Positions 1-9,804 of a stretch of 64,000 nt of DNA are shown one piece after another. This stretch comes from a virus. The position numbers were made by a program, and so were the translations under genes. How positions within the stretch are numbered: the stretch's first letter is position 1; each line of letters opens with the position of its first letter. Location: positions 1 through 64,000 of IMG/VR virus record IMGVR_UViG_3300044729_001490; one strand, 5' to 3'. The notes beneath the pieces were generated by a model. The model ran no database searches, had not been told where the DNA came from, and saw only the letters and a program-made list of their open reading frames with translations.

Positions 1-2
1 CA

Positions 3-656
3 ACAGTATCGGTTACGCTAGCCGACGCAACGTTGTCGGCTTCTGGTACGCTTGCTGCTGGCTTAACTGGTAGCACGACTCAAACACTTGACAGCACAAC
101 ACTATCATCCAGTAGTACTGTCGCTGCGGGTGCATCAGGTACTGTAACACGTTCACTCGACAACGCAACTTTGTCCTCGACAGGTGGTGCGGCTGGTTCC
201 GTAACTGGTTCGCTATCGTCAACCCTAGCGGCTGTTACTTGCTCGTCTAGTGCAACGCTTGCGGCTGGGCTAAGTGGTACGGTTACAAGGACACTCGCTG
301 ACGTTGTATCGTCGGCAACTGGCACATTAGCTGCCGGTGCATCAGGTTCGGTAACGCGAACACTCGCAGATGCTACGCTAGTATCCACTGGTTCTTTCAG
401 CCCAGGCTTAACAGCACAAGTCAACCGAGCACTCGACTCGTGCGTTGTATCGTCGTCTGGTACTTTAAGTGCGGGTGCTACTGGAACTCTATCGGTTCAA
501 CTTGCGTCTGCAACTTTGGTTAGCGGCAATGTGGCTCTAGGTGGCTTCCGGCTGAAGGTTGCGGGTGAATGGAAAGATGCGATGGCATTTGTTAAAGTAA
601 CCGGCACTTGGAAGAACGCAACACCTTATGTCAAAGTCAGCGGGGTCTGGAAGTAA
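3..656 (+). CDS. Repeat-rich tail fibre/appendage protein (5' end outside window)
   Basis: The frame is open to the left edge, so this is the C-terminal part of a longer protein. It consists of about eight degenerate 22-23-residue repeats, each with a core like SSSGTLAAGASGTVTRTLAD, rich in Ser, Thr, Ala and Gly as expected of stacked beta-strands in a fibre. The end carries three copies of a short Trp-Lys unit (GEWKDAM, GTWKNAT, GVWK) with KV strands, a C-terminal module seen in phage appendage proteins. A TTG at 33 is only an internal codon. It lies 3 bp before the next structural gene. Role as a virion fibre is inferred from repeats and context; the exact function is unknown. Confidence 0.7.
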   Translation, partial: TVSVTLADATLSASGTLAAGLTGSTTQTLDSTTLSSSSTVAAGASGTVTRSLDNATLSSTGGAAGSVTGSLSSTLAAVTCSSSATLAAGLSGTVTRTLADVVSSATGTLAAGASGSVTRTLADATLVSTGSFSPGLTAQVNRALDSCVVSSSGTLSAGATGTLSVQLASATLVSGNVALGGFRLKVAGEWKDAMAFVKVTGTWKNATPYVKVSGVWK

Positions 657-659
657 ACT

Positions 660-1325
660 ATGCCAATCGTAACCTATACCAACTCAAATACTGGCACGAT
701 AGTAGATTGCTTTCCAGTCGCTGGCTCGCTTGCGAACTGGGCAACGCAAAAGGTAAGACTTACCGAAGGAACCGCACCGAACACAGGACGCTGGACAGGT
801 GATTTGTTTGCTGGTAACTGGGCAGTGTTCGAAGGTGGGACGACTCCAAGCAGTTTCTCGGCTAGCGTTGGTACGTTCTTTGTCGAAGCGATATCGGATA
901 GCCAAATCACGTTGCTTGACCCTGCGTGCGGTGAGGGTGTCAACCTGTCTCACACTTCGCTGGTGAGGGACTTTACGATATTCCAGGGTGCTTATTGGGA
1001 GTCGGTGCCGATATCGTTCGTCGATACGGCTGGAGTCTATGTGGACTTAAGCCAAGTCGTGTTCCGTGGACAAGCTAGACGAGACTTGGGTCCGTCCACT
1101 GGTATTGCTTACTCGTTTACGTTTACGGTGAGTATCGCAGACCCGAATAAGCACACGGTTGTCGTCTCGCTTGCTGCAACAACGACGGACGCACTTACGG
1201 TCGGCAAAACGGTAAAGGACAAGGACTCGATTTTCTACTACGACTGGGAGATGGTGGACACGCTTGGTCGTCCGCACCGCTTCATGAAGGGTCGTAACTT
1301 CATAGACAGGAACGCAACGCGATGA
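660..1325 (+). CDS. Phage baseplate/fibre-associated protein, hypothetical
   Basis: A 221-residue protein starting at ATG right after the preceding stop. Its second half (QGAYWE, then VDLSQVVFRGQARRD, ending in YYDWEM and GRNFI) follows the pattern of small phage proteins that sit just upstream of tail fibres: an N-terminal region, then a beta-rich domain with a DL..G..R..aR block and a tyrosine-aspartate strand near the end. No catalytic motif is seen. The stop overlaps the next gene's start by ATGA, so the two are translationally coupled, which supports a role in attaching or assembling the fibre. Function is inferred from position. Confidence 0.6.
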   Translation: MPIVTYTNSNTGTIVDCFPVAGSLANWATQKVRLTEGTAPNTGRWTGDLFAGNWAVFEGGTTPSSFSASVGTFFVEAISDSQITLLDPACGEGVNLSHTSLVRDFTIFQGAYWESVPISFVDTAGVYVDLSQVVFRGQARRDLGPSTGIAYSFTFTVSIADPNKHTVVVSLAATTTDALTVGKTVKDKDSIFYYDWEMVDTLGRPHRFMKGRNFIDRNATR

Positions 1326-3898
1326 GTTTTGTAGAAGGTGAAATAACGGTCGAGTTCGGTGGTACTGTCGGTCCTGCTGGACCTGCGGGTAACGCTATTC
1401 CAATCGCTGCGGGTACGGTGCTGGCGAATCCTAGCGGGGTGCTTGCGAATCCTGTCGGGGTGGATGCGGCTGGGATGAGGGATTTGATTGACGCAGTTGG
1501 GTACAGTACGTACAGTGAGTTTCTTTCTACTACATCAACAGTGGTTGAAATCTCAAGTGGATCATACACCGTTCCGAGTGATTCAACAGTTATTGCTGAC
1601 GTGCGAGGTTTGACTCGTCATTGGGTTGGTGGAGTTTTTGTAAAAGACAACACAGCGACTATAGACGGTGGATGCGTAATCGCTAATACCGCAGGCGATA
1701 AATACGTTCGTCAATGGGACAAAACCAATGCAGTCCCAGAGTTCTACCGTTTGGGCGTCGATTCAATTGCCAGTGATACAGACGCCATCAGTAGAGCTCT
1801 GTCGCAACTCAACAACGGAGGAACCGTACATCTTCAGCGAGAAAAAACATACATTGGCGAGACGGTTGTGATTGGAAAAGGGTGCACGATCACGGGTGGA
1901 ACTATCAAACGGGCACAGCTTGTGCGCACTACCTTAGCGGCTAATGCTTCAGTTTCAGCGACATCGATAACGGTCACAAGTGCGACTGGTTTTCGTATCG
2001 GCATGTACATCCAAATTGCTAGCGGAACAGCTTACGCAGATCTAGCAACAAATGACTCAACTAACTTTTCGATAACCAATATTGTCGGCAATGTAATCAC
2101 GTTGAACCAAGCGATCCAGGTAGCAAAATCATCTGGGGCTAGTGTGTTCCAAATTGCAGACCAGTTAAGCTATTCCGGTGCAATCGACGCAAATGTGGAT
2201 TGCAACGTCTACCTGGATAACGTGACTTTCGACGGAAACGAATCCCAAAACGCTATCTCTCGCTCGTGGACCGTAAATAATCTAGGTGCGTTTTCTAGTC
2301 GTCTGCAAAACTTCAGGGTAAATGGTTGCTTGATAACCAACCAACCAAGTGAATGCTTTACCATCGCTACACGTGCGTGGTTTACAGACTGCTACTTCAA
2401 TAACGTCTGGGGGTCATGTATACACGGTAGTGCAGCCAATTTAGCCGATTACGAACCGGGAGGAGTATGGATCAATAGTTGTTATTTTGAAAACGTCTGT
2501 AGATCCACAGCAGCAGAAAACGGACACAGCACTGAGTTAGGTGTTTATACACAATCGCAGAACACGCAGCATGTTGGTTTCGATGACTGCGTGCTGGAGG
2601 ATACTAACAACGGATACATTGTTTCGGCTGTTTCTAATTTGCTGTCCATTACCAGATGCAGAGCTAAAGACTGTAAAGGGATTGCGTTTGATACGAATAG
2701 AACAACAGCGATAGATGGCCCGATTGTAGTTGACAATCAGTTCCAGGATTGCGGAAATCTTACGATAGGTGGGTCAGGTGACGTACCAACAAACATCGGG
2801 GTTCGGATCACTGGAAATGTTTTTATCAACACAGCAATTCGAGCTGTTGGTTTAGTCGATAGCTTGATTGGTCACAATACCTTTAGATTCAACTCGACCT
2901 ATCAGACGAATAGAGACAGCGGGTACTGGCACAATCTTGGACTTGGTACGGCTTTGATGGTTGGCTATGAATGCGATGTTGTCGATAACAGCATCGAAAA
3001 CGAATCAACCGCGTCAGCATCTCTGGAGTTTGGTGTTTATCTCTACGGATTTGCTGCCAATCCTCTAGCGTTGCGATGCGACGAAAACAGAATCGTCGGA
3101 TTCAAAACATCTGTAAAAACGCTGGACAATACTCCAGGTTCACCGTGGAGAAATTCGATAAGCCGAAACCAGATAACAATCCCTGTGATTGCTGGAAACC
3201 GTTTTGGCATCGATTGTACCTTGTCGGGCACTGAGATCACCGACAACCAAATCTACTCAGCCAGTAGTGCAAGCGTGGTTGGGATACGTGCAGTTGGCGT
3301 TGACACCGATACGACTCCGACATTGATTGCAGGGCAAATCAAAAACAATAAGGTTGTCGGGTGTGTAACCTGGCTTCGAACTTCTTGGTTCGACAATATC
3401 ATTGATGGAAACATCTATGACGGGGCGTATGATTGGCTATCTGGATCAACTAGACAGCGGCATGGAATCAACCAAAAAATAGATACGATTTCTGGTACTC
3501 GGTTGCTGACTATCGGGTTAGGAAATGGATCGCTAATCAATGGTGTATTAACGATGAATGCGACAGGGGGCGGATCTCTCGCTACTCCAGTCGTCGCTGG
3601 CATGAAGCTGTACTCATCGGATGGTGCCTATGCTATTGGTGAGATATTAGCTAGGTCACAAACTTCCGATCTGGTTCAGTCTAGGCTTGCGTTTCGTGCT
3701 GCTTCTAATGTTGTGACTCCAGTCTTAAACGATGATGTGGTCATTGATGGAGTTCGTGGAGACGTAACTATTCGAGGATCAGTTGGAGTTGGATCTCTAG
3801 CTGATGGGTCCGCACCAAATTCAACTATCTACTACTCGACTACACAATCGAAACTCGTTTATAAGAATTCAGCAGGAACGGTCAATGTGCTGTATTAG
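1322..3898 (+). CDS. Tailspike/tail fibre with right-handed beta-helix
   Basis: An 858-residue protein. The N-terminus has a very short collagen-like GPAGPAG, then a pectate-lyase-like entry segment (SIASDTDAISRALSQLNNGG, residues about 145-165) typical of phage tailspikes. Residues about 160-700 are rich in short beta-strands with N/D/G turns (repeated VDNQF, ITRCRAKDC, NRIVG, NQIYS-type rungs), as in parallel beta-helix depolymerase or receptor-binding spikes. The C-terminal region ends in a strand-rich TIYYSTTQSKLVYKNSAGT segment that resembles a trimer tip. The start overlaps the upstream gene by 4 bp. Polysaccharide cleavage is possible, but no catalytic residues can be assigned. Confidence 0.75.
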   Translation: MSFVEGEITVEFGGTVGPAGPAGNAIPIAAGTVLANPSGVLANPVGVDAAGMRDLIDAVGYSTYSEFLSTTSTVVEISSGSYTVPSDSTVIADVRGLTRHWVGGVFVKDNTATIDGGCVIANTAGDKYVRQWDKTNAVPEFYRLGVDSIASDTDAISRALSQLNNGGTVHLQREKTYIGETVVIGKGCTITGGTIKRAQLVRTTLAANASVSATSITVTSATGFRIGMYIQIASGTAYADLATNDSTNFSITNIVGNVITLNQAIQVAKSSGASVFQIADQLSYSGAIDANVDCNVYLDNVTFDGNESQNAISRSWTVNNLGAFSSRLQNFRVNGCLITNQPSECFTIATRAWFTDCYFNNVWGSCIHGSAANLADYEPGGVWINSCYFENVCRSTAAENGHSTELGVYTQSQNTQHVGFDDCVLEDTNNGYIVSAVSNLLSITRCRAKDCKGIAFDTNRTTAIDGPIVVDNQFQDCGNLTIGGSGDVPTNIGVRITGNVFINTAIRAVGLVDSLIGHNTFRFNSTYQTNRDSGYWHNLGLGTALMVGYECDVVDNSIENESTASASLEFGVYLYGFAANPLALRCDENRIVGFKTSVKTLDNTPGSPWRNSISRNQITIPVIAGNRFGIDCTLSGTEITDNQIYSASSASVVGIRAVGVDTDTTPTLIAGQIKNNKVVGCVTWLRTSWFDNIIDGNIYDGAYDWLSGSTRQRHGINQKIDTISGTRLLTIGLGNGSLINGVLTMNATGGGSLATPVVAGMKLYSSDGAYAIGEILARSQTSDLVQSRLAFRAASNVVTPVLNDDVVIDGVRGDVTIRGSVGVGSLADGSAPNSTIYYSTTQSKLVYKNSAGTVNVLY

Positions 3899-3952
3899 CC
3901 TCCCTATGGCAAAGGTACTTACAACAGCATTCAAAGTCTATCGCGAGATTAA

Positions 3953-4945
3953 ATGATGGCAAATTTTTATAATGTCGGCAGTCAAATGACAGTTACTTAC
4001 GAAAGGCTTAAAGAAAGAGTTGGGCATTATTTGTTTGGCATCAGGAATGAATTTTCTGAAGACCAAGCATTGGACGTAGACGACTGCATTATGGATGGAC
4101 TCCAGAGAGTTTACGCCTCGCATGATTGGTCGTTTTTTCGTCCCGTGGTTGATGTAACAACAACGGCTCCATATTCCACGGGAACAATTGCAGTTAACGC
4201 TGGTGTCGTGACTTTAACTGGTGGCACATTTCCGTCTTGGGTCGCTGATGGAATCCTGAAGATAAACAGCCGTTCTTACGCTGTGGCTGCCAGGACTGGG
4301 AACGCTACAGTAAGAATTGGTGATACTTCCCTTGTTGTCGCAGCAGGCGCTGAATACCAGCTTGGCAGACCAGAAGTTCCTGTGCCTTGCGGGTTCGAGT
4401 CAGTCGCAAATGATAGCGAATTGGCTTACTACCCAGACGACAATGCGTATTATCCTGCAGTAGTGCACCGTGGCGACCAGGCTATTCGCAAGCTCGAGCA
4501 AAGCGGTCAAATATTTGATAGACCCGTTTATTACTCTGTTCGCACTGTTGAGTTTTGCCCTACAGTCGGCAGTCGTAGAGTTTTGGCGTTTTTTCCGACG
4601 CCTGATAAAGCGTACACTATGCGGGTTCCAATGTTTTTGCGTCCAGTAATGCTAACCGCCGACGACCAGCAGCCAGTTGGCGGTGAAGTCTTGTCCCAGG
4701 TTATCCTGGAAGCGTGCCTAGCTAGCGCGGAGCACAATTTTGAGGAGCGGGAGCATATTCACGAAAAGCGATTTATGGAAATGATTACGCTGTCTATTCG
4801 CAACGATTTGGAACGAAGTTGCCCGTCTACGCTTGGTCATGACGCCCCTAAGGGAAATTATGGCAAGAATAGCGTTTTCGGGTATGATTATCGGACGCGA
4901 GAACAACGCATCGGCAGATTAACTTTGGACGGAGATGGATTATGA
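3953..4945 (+). CDS. Head-tail adaptor (podovirus gateway-like) protein
   Basis: A 330-residue protein whose start (ATGATGGC) is separated from the spike gene by 54 bp. The N-terminal helices contain the pattern D.CI.DGLQRVY..HDWSFF, which is characteristic of phage adaptor proteins that join the portal to the tail in short-tailed phages. A beta-rich insert follows (GTIAVNAGVVTLTGGTFPSWVADGILKI, about residues 75-105), and then a C-terminal helical part (LSQVILEACLASAEH) expected to pack on the portal. It is followed by other tail-tube genes. The assignment rests on this pattern and on synteny. Confidence 0.65.
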   Translation: MMANFYNVGSQMTVTYERLKERVGHYLFGIRNEFSEDQALDVDDCIMDGLQRVYASHDWSFFRPVVDVTTTAPYSTGTIAVNAGVVTLTGGTFPSWVADGILKINSRSYAVAARTGNATVRIGDTSLVVAAGAEYQLGRPEVPVPCGFESVANDSELAYYPDDNAYYPAVVHRGDQAIRKLEQSGQIFDRPVYYSVRTVEFCPTVGSRRVLAFFPTPDKAYTMRVPMFLRPVMLTADDQQPVGGEVLSQVILEACLASAEHNFEEREHIHEKRFMEMITLSIRNDLERSCPSTLGHDAPKGNYGKNSVFGYDYRTREQRIGRLTLDGDGL

Positions 4946-5265
4946 CAAGTGCAAAATACAGTGTTTCGATACCGTCTATAGCAGTTGGGACCACCGTCGC
5001 TGCAAGTGATGCGATTGCGTTCGGCGATTTCGAGACAGGAATGGTTTATATCCCTGCTGGTTCTTCAATAACTACATTGACGTGGCACGCTAGCGTCGCA
5101 CAGGATGGAACGTACTTGGCGGCAGAGGACGCTTCAAGCGCGGCAGTGACGCAAACTGTTGCTGCAAGCCAGGCGCATCCGATACCAGCGGCGTTAATGG
5201 GCGCTAGGTTTCTAAAGATTACTGGCAATGCTGCTGGTGTGGTTGGCGTTACTCTTAAAGACTGA
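4942..5265 (+). CDS. Small beta-sandwich virion protein, hypothetical
   Basis: A 107-residue protein coupled to the adaptor gene by an ATGA overlap. It is made of alternating beta-strands (VSIPSIAVGTT, MVYIPAGSSITTLTWHAS, LKITGNAAGVVGVTL) and no charged helices, which fits a small virion surface or fibre-decorating protein. There is no signal peptide. It probably serves the tail, given its neighbours; no more specific function can be assigned. Confidence 0.5.
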   Translation: MTSAKYSVSIPSIAVGTTVAASDAIAFGDFETGMVYIPAGSSITTLTWHASVAQDGTYLAAEDASSAAVTQTVAASQAHPIPAALMGARFLKITGNAAGVVGVTLKD

Positions 5266-5290
5266 TTTATTTTCGAAAGGGTTAATTGAT

Positions 5291-5683
5291 ATGGAACATC
5301 GTATTCTAAACGTTTTGCTAGAAGCTTTTTCTAGTGGTGGTCCTGGTTTAGTTCCTTTGACCGCGACAGCTGCAGGGGTGAACATTCCAGATGAAAGGCT
5401 GTACGTGTTTATTGTTCCGACATGGGGAGCAGTAGACAACATACTAATCCTTCCTCCTCCTGTTCCTGGTAGGATTGTCGTTATTGCAGGTGCTGCTACT
5501 GGTGGCGAACTACGGTCAAGTGCTCCTGCGACAATTGGTATCAATGGTGGGACAGGTGCCAATGTCGAATCTGCGGTTGCAGCGAACCAAATGGTCATTG
5601 CTATCTGTGAGAGCGCAACATCCTGGAAGGCGTTCGTAATAGGCAGCACTGGAACGACAGCTGGGCTTGAAGCTGCTGCGTAG
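5291..5683 (+). CDS. Hypothetical small virion protein
   Basis: A 130-residue protein. An ATG at 5291 preceded by GAAAGGG (5274-5280) is preferred over an upstream in-frame start at 5228 that would overlap the previous gene and lacks a binding site. The protein is beta-rich (LYVFIVPTWGAVDNILILPPP, GRIVVIAGAA) and ends in a short Ala/Gly tail, similar in style to the previous gene. No catalytic motif is visible. It lies between adaptor and nozzle genes, so a structural role is inferred. Confidence 0.5.
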   Translation: MEHRILNVLLEAFSSGGPGLVPLTATAAGVNIPDERLYVFIVPTWGAVDNILILPPPVPGRIVVIAGAATGGELRSSAPATIGINGGTGANVESAVAANQMVIAICESATSWKAFVIGSTGTTAGLEAAA

Positions 5684-5691
5684 TTTTCTTC

Positions 5692-6849
5692 ATGACGACC
5701 AAAGAGCTGCAGTTTCCATCGGGAATAAACCGTCGCTTATCTTTTCGACAGCAAGCTGGGCGAAGAGATAGGTACTTTTCGCCTTACGCAATGAACGTAA
5801 GGATGGAGGATACTTTCGGTCGCTTGAGAGGTGGTTCTTGGACTCCTGCGGCAGCTGCCGTAACTGTAGGGGTCGTGCATTCTGGCGGTTATGTAGTTGC
5901 GACTCCTGGAGGCACTGCGCCTGGCAATAGCAGCAACCGAGATTGTATTTACCGAGATAGGTTCGTTCGTCCTGTTAGTCAAGCTATCTTTGCAAGTCGG
6001 CAAGGAGCATACGCTGATTGGGCGATGAGCGCCGACATAAGCGATGTTGGTCGCCCGTTTGTAATGCAGTTGTCCGAAGCTGGCGAACTAGGCGGCAATA
6101 TCACCGCGCTGGTTCCTCATAAGGATGCGTACATGCTTGCATCAACCAGCGGTTCTCTATGGACTGTTCAAGGCGATCCAGTTGCCGATGGTGGGCTGAG
6201 AAACATTTCGCGTGATGTCGGAATGGTCGGTGCAAGAGCTTGGTGTCGCGACCATCTCGACAGGTATTACTTCCTTTCTTCGCATGGACTGTATACGGTT
6301 GGGGCGAGCGGTGATGGACTGCAAGCAGTATCTGAGGATGTTATTCCTGAAGAGCTAACTGGAGTTTCGGATGTTGACACGGTTCTTGAGTACGACCATG
6401 AAACTCGCGGAGTGTACATTCACATTCCAGATGAGGTGTCTTGGTTGTACGACACAGAGCGGCAAGGGTTCTGGCCGTTCACTGTTGGGTACACTGGGTC
6501 GCATGTTGCTATAGGTCCATTGCTCCTTGGTGACGGGAATACGATTGGTCGACTTAAGCAACTCCATGGAATCACAGCTAACGGAAGCGTAGACATTACT
6601 TGGCGAGTTCTTGTAGCTGACACGGCTGAGCAGGTTAGCGTCAATGCGAAGGCTGCTATTGTCGCTTTGATTGACGGAGACGATGCTTCAAATGTTCACA
6701 GTACGGGAGTTTGGACGGCTGGAATAAATCACAGGAGCTTTCCTCGGTCGAGAGGTCAGTACACGATTCTGTTGTTGTCTGCGGAAAGCGGCAACTGGGC
6801 TTGGGAAGGTGCGTCGATAGTAATAGAGCCATCAGGAAAGTGGAGGTAG
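5692..6849 (+). CDS. Tail nozzle / stabilisation-like beta-propeller protein
   Basis: A 385-residue protein. Near the N-terminus the segment FSPYAMNVRMEDTFGRLRGG is typical of podoviral nozzle or packaged-DNA-stabilisation proteins, which begin with a list of contributed values and an R-GG turn. The remainder has repeating blade-like strands (VPHKDAYMLASTSGSLWTVQ, DHLDRYYFLSSHGLYTVG, YDHETRGVYIHIP, WLYDTERQGFWPF), consistent with a beta-propeller. Its position after the adaptor and before the coiled-coil tail protein matches short-tailed phages. The assignment is by pattern, not by search. Confidence 0.65.
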   Translation: MTTKELQFPSGINRRLSFRQQAGRRDRYFSPYAMNVRMEDTFGRLRGGSWTPAAAAVTVGVVHSGGYVVATPGGTAPGNSSNRDCIYRDRFVRPVSQAIFASRQGAYADWAMSADISDVGRPFVMQLSEAGELGGNITALVPHKDAYMLASTSGSLWTVQGDPVADGGLRNISRDVGMVGARAWCRDHLDRYYFLSSHGLYTVGASGDGLQAVSEDVIPEELTGVSDVDTVLEYDHETRGVYIHIPDEVSWLYDTERQGFWPFTVGYTGSHVAIGPLLLGDGNTIGRLKQLHGITANGSVDITWRVLVADTAEQVSVNAKAAIVALIDGDDASNVHSTGVWTAGINHRSFPRSRGQYTILLLSAESGNWAWEGASIVIEPSGKWR

Positions 6850-6853
6850 TAAA

Positions 6854-9073
6854 ATGCCGATAGAAGTACCAGAAATACCAGAAGTACCATATCAGTTCCC
6901 AAGACAGGATGAGATATACTACCCAGACGTCGCCAACCCAATTCTCGGTGTAGTTTGGAACACGCAAACTATTACGCGAGTCCCAGAGAATGTCATGGGG
7001 TGGCTTGTTGCGCAAGGGTATCAAGTTACTGGTATCACTCAAGACACAACGACAGTCCCGCCAACTAATTACTTCTCGCTTACAAAGGAGGAGGTAGACC
7101 CACAGCAAACGCTACTGAGTGTTTGCAATGCCTACACTTCTGCCGTCAATAACGCGAGGGACGCAAATGAGCATCGGTACAATCAGGTAGTTACCAGCTG
7201 GTCGCAAATGGTCAGCACCTCGCAAGAGCAGTTTAATAAACAGGTAGAGCAGCAGAATGAGCAAGCTGGGATATTTTTTACTGACTTAGATAGCTACATG
7301 ACTGCTATCGAAACGTTAATCGCAGATAACCAGTCGGAGTTTGCATTAGACGCATCGGAAGCAAAAGTCTCGCTGGTGGTAATGGACTCGCGATTGACTG
7401 AGCTGGAAGACAATGCGGCGGATAGCGCAGTTATCATCACCAATTTGTTGACTGAGCAAGAAAATAACCTGCAGGCATACATCTCCAGCTACGATGCTCG
7501 ACTTGCTGAATTGCAGAATAATGTTACCGACCATATAGCCACAGTGCTTGCTGACGTGAGTTCGCTTGAAGCAGTGCTTGAGTCTCACGTCGCAGACTAT
7601 GCGCAGCAGTTCGATTTGCTAGTTTCGAATTACAATAATCACGTAGTGGATATTGACGCCTTGCTGGCAAACGTAGCTAGCAACGTTACAACCTACGTTA
7701 CGGATGTTGCTACAATTTTGACTGCGTTAGACAGCGACTACCAGGCTGTATCGACAGATCTTGGTGCAATCAGGACAACCGCTGGAAACTTGGTTGATGC
7801 GCATGTGCTTGATTATAACGCAGTCTTGGCTTTGCTAAGCAGCGACTACACAACACAGGCGTCGACAATTAGAGCTGTTGTGAATTTCCTGTTTCCAGAC
7901 TACGCGGCACATGCAACGGTCACCAGAAATATCACTGGTACGCTGGAGAGCGACTACCTATTGCACAGTCCAGCAGCCACGGCTTTTCTGGATGACCTCG
8001 GGTCTACGGAGCGTGCCAGGATAAACGAGCAAGCTGCCGCAAGTCTTTCGGTGCAGATGCAAATGCTTGTGTCTAAGGGGTTGTATATGTCAACCATCCC
8101 TGTCGACGTTACGCAGCGAAACTGGCGGGACAGGGATGAGAATATTCAGCTGCATAACGACCGCTTGATGCGAGAGAAGTACGACAATCAGCACAGGTTA
8201 TACGAACAGCAGCGTGGCGTGCGTTCGCAGACAATGGACAACGAGCACAGGCTGTACGAACAGCAGCGTGCAATGCGTGCGCAGATAATCGACGCTGAAG
8301 GGCGGCTGTACGAACAGCAGGCTGGCATGAGAGCTCGGACGCTTGATGGCAAAAACCAAGTCCACACAGTGCAGCAGGAGGTGTTGCGGTACCAGGCTTC
8401 GTTAATCAGTGGAGTCTATGCGTTGCTCCAAGACACTCGCAATCGCGTGCTGTCAGGTAAGCAAGCTATTTTTGCAGCTAGAGACGCCAATGAGAGGCTT
8501 GGAATAGAAGTTCAAACACGGCTATATTCGCAATTGCAAGACGTACGGCAGAGGATAATCGAATCTGCCGACAGGATTTATCAGTTGCGGGATGTGTACG
8601 CCAAGTGGGCTAACACAGAGACGCACCGAACCTATGAACAATTGCAGCAAATAAAGCAACAGTTTGTGGAAGCAGTCGAGCGTCAGCACGCAGCGAAACA
8701 AACAGTAACTCGGACCGAGATGTCGCAGAGGGATACGCTTTTGCAGCAACTGCAAACAGCACTTACTGGCGTTCTTGGCGGAAAAGAAAGATTCTCGAAC
8801 TTGCTTATGCAGAACGCTAACGCATTGTCCGCCAGCAAGCATAGAGCAATCGCAGAAAGAATGAACACTGCGGCACAGCGACTTGATGGCTGGAAGTCTA
8901 TTGCTGACGAGAACCGCAAGTTAATGATGTACCAATTGGACGAGAGGAACAAGCTGCTTGTTGGCTTGTACTCATTCGTTGAGCGCCGCGATGACATAGG
9001 TCCATCTTGGCAAGATGCGGCAAGAGTTGTTACTTCGCTCGGAGATGCTGCTGGAGGCTGGATCCAGCCCTGA
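6854..9073 (+). CDS. Long alpha-helical tail protein with 18-residue repeats
   Basis: A 739-residue protein. After a Pro/Glu-rich start it becomes almost wholly alpha-helical with many Gln, Asn and Asp residues. Residues about 445-500 hold three 18-residue repeats (HRLYEQQRGVRSQTMDNE and two variants), echoed at DNA level by a 54-nt period near 8190-8350. Shorter repeats of the form SDYxxxSxDL occur around residues 290-370. Such long helical proteins in this position usually form a tail needle, internal tube or ejected tail component. There are no enzymatic motifs. It starts 4 bp after the nozzle gene, so it is in the same operon. Confidence 0.6.
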   Translation: MPIEVPEIPEVPYQFPRQDEIYYPDVANPILGVVWNTQTITRVPENVMGWLVAQGYQVTGITQDTTTVPPTNYFSLTKEEVDPQQTLLSVCNAYTSAVNNARDANEHRYNQVVTSWSQMVSTSQEQFNKQVEQQNEQAGIFFTDLDSYMTAIETLIADNQSEFALDASEAKVSLVVMDSRLTELEDNAADSAVIITNLLTEQENNLQAYISSYDARLAELQNNVTDHIATVLADVSSLEAVLESHVADYAQQFDLLVSNYNNHVVDIDALLANVASNVTTYVTDVATILTALDSDYQAVSTDLGAIRTTAGNLVDAHVLDYNAVLALLSSDYTTQASTIRAVVNFLFPDYAAHATVTRNITGTLESDYLLHSPAATAFLDDLGSTERARINEQAAASLSVQMQMLVSKGLYMSTIPVDVTQRNWRDRDENIQLHNDRLMREKYDNQHRLYEQQRGVRSQTMDNEHRLYEQQRAMRAQIIDAEGRLYEQQAGMRARTLDGKNQVHTVQQEVLRYQASLISGVYALLQDTRNRVLSGKQAIFAARDANERLGIEVQTRLYSQLQDVRQRIIESADRIYQLRDVYAKWANTETHRTYEQLQQIKQQFVEAVERQHAAKQTVTRTEMSQRDTLLQQLQTALTGVLGGKERFSNLLMQNANALSASKHRAIAERMNTAAQRLDGWKSIADENRKLMMYQLDERNKLLVGLYSFVERRDDIGPSWQDAARVVTSLGDAAGGWIQP

Positions 9074-9134
9074 TGATTGATTTGCGGCTTAAAGCGTGTT
9101 TTTGTGTAGATGACTAACTTAAAGGAAAAAGAAA

Positions 9135-9773
9135 ATGGCTAATCCTACAAACCTACCTGGCGACTTGATTGTTCCAGGCGATATTCGCGTAACTGGCAAG
9201 ATGTCGCCAGCAATGTCCAAGGCGAACATCCTCGCCTTAGCTGAACTGCAAGCGTTCCCTGTTTCGCTGACTGACTTTCGAGTTTGGGATGCCATGCAGA
9301 CCAGCCTGCCTGGAACGCCAGCTACTGACGACCTTGGCTTAGTGGGTGGAACATTCGGAACGGCGACTCCATCGCTGAGGTCAGAAGACTTAAAGACTCT
9401 TGGCGCGACTAACAAGCGAGCTCGAGTCTTGGTGCAACTTCCGTGGGAGTACGTGGCTGGCGAAAGCGTTACACTGCGATTCATGGCTGGAATGATTACG
9501 ACGGTCGCCGGAACAACTGCAACCATCGACTGCGAGGCTTATAAGCTTCAGTCTGACCCTGATGACGCTATCGGTTCTGACCTCGTTAGCACATCTGCGA
9601 CGACCATGAACAGTCTTGTATTTGCGAATGTCGACTTCGTGGTGACTCCAAGTTCGTTGTCTCCTGGAGACATTCTGGACGTTCGCGTCACGTGTGCAGT
9701 AAATGACGGAGCTTCGGCGACCGCGGTTATTGCTGGCATAACATCCTGCAAATTACTTTGTGACGTTCGGTAG
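9135..9773 (+). CDS. Hypothetical virion/fibre protein
   Basis: A 212-residue protein preceded by a clear AAAGGAAAAAG binding site. The N-terminus has a short beta-turn run (NLPGDLIVPGDIRVTGK) of the sort used as an anchoring or trimerising tip in phage fibres. The remainder is a beta-sandwich-like domain (ARVLVQLPWEYVAGESVTLRF, then IDCEAYKLQ, DVRVTCAVND). It is followed directly by a copy of the dispersed palindrome. No enzyme motif is seen, and the role is inferred from location between tail and collagen-fibre genes. Confidence 0.5.
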   Translation: MANPTNLPGDLIVPGDIRVTGKMSPAMSKANILALAELQAFPVSLTDFRVWDAMQTSLPGTPATDDLGLVGGTFGTATPSLRSEDLKTLGATNKRARVLVQLPWEYVAGESVTLRFMAGMITTVAGTTATIDCEAYKLQSDPDDAIGSDLVSTSATTMNSLVFANVDFVVTPSSLSPGDILDVRVTCAVNDGASATAVIAGITSCKLLCDVR

Positions 9774-9781
9774 AGCATTCA

Positions 9782-9804
9782 TTTTGTGACAGCGTGTCAC
9801 AAAA
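9782..9804. repeat. Dispersed palindrome, copy 1
   Basis: Perfect 10-nt arms around a GCG centre (core GTGACAGCGTGTCAC with T4 and A4 flanks). It ends 21 nt before the ATA that begins the next gene, the same distance as the copy at 55536 has to the terminase ATG. There is no T-tract on the 3' side, so it is not a standard terminator. Confidence 0.85.

Noticed and set aside
5228-5290. Longer start for the gene at 5291
   Set aside because: It overlaps the preceding gene and lacks a ribosome site; ATG 5291 has one.
9786-9800. Palindromes as CRP/FNR-type sites (TGTGA-N-TCACA)
   Set aside because: Spacer between TGTGA and TCACA is 7, not the 6 of CRP, and several copies lie within coding linkers and far from promoters.
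9782-9804. Palindromes as intrinsic terminators
   Set aside because: A-tract instead of T-tract follows on either strand; at 55536 a proper terminator already stands just upstream.
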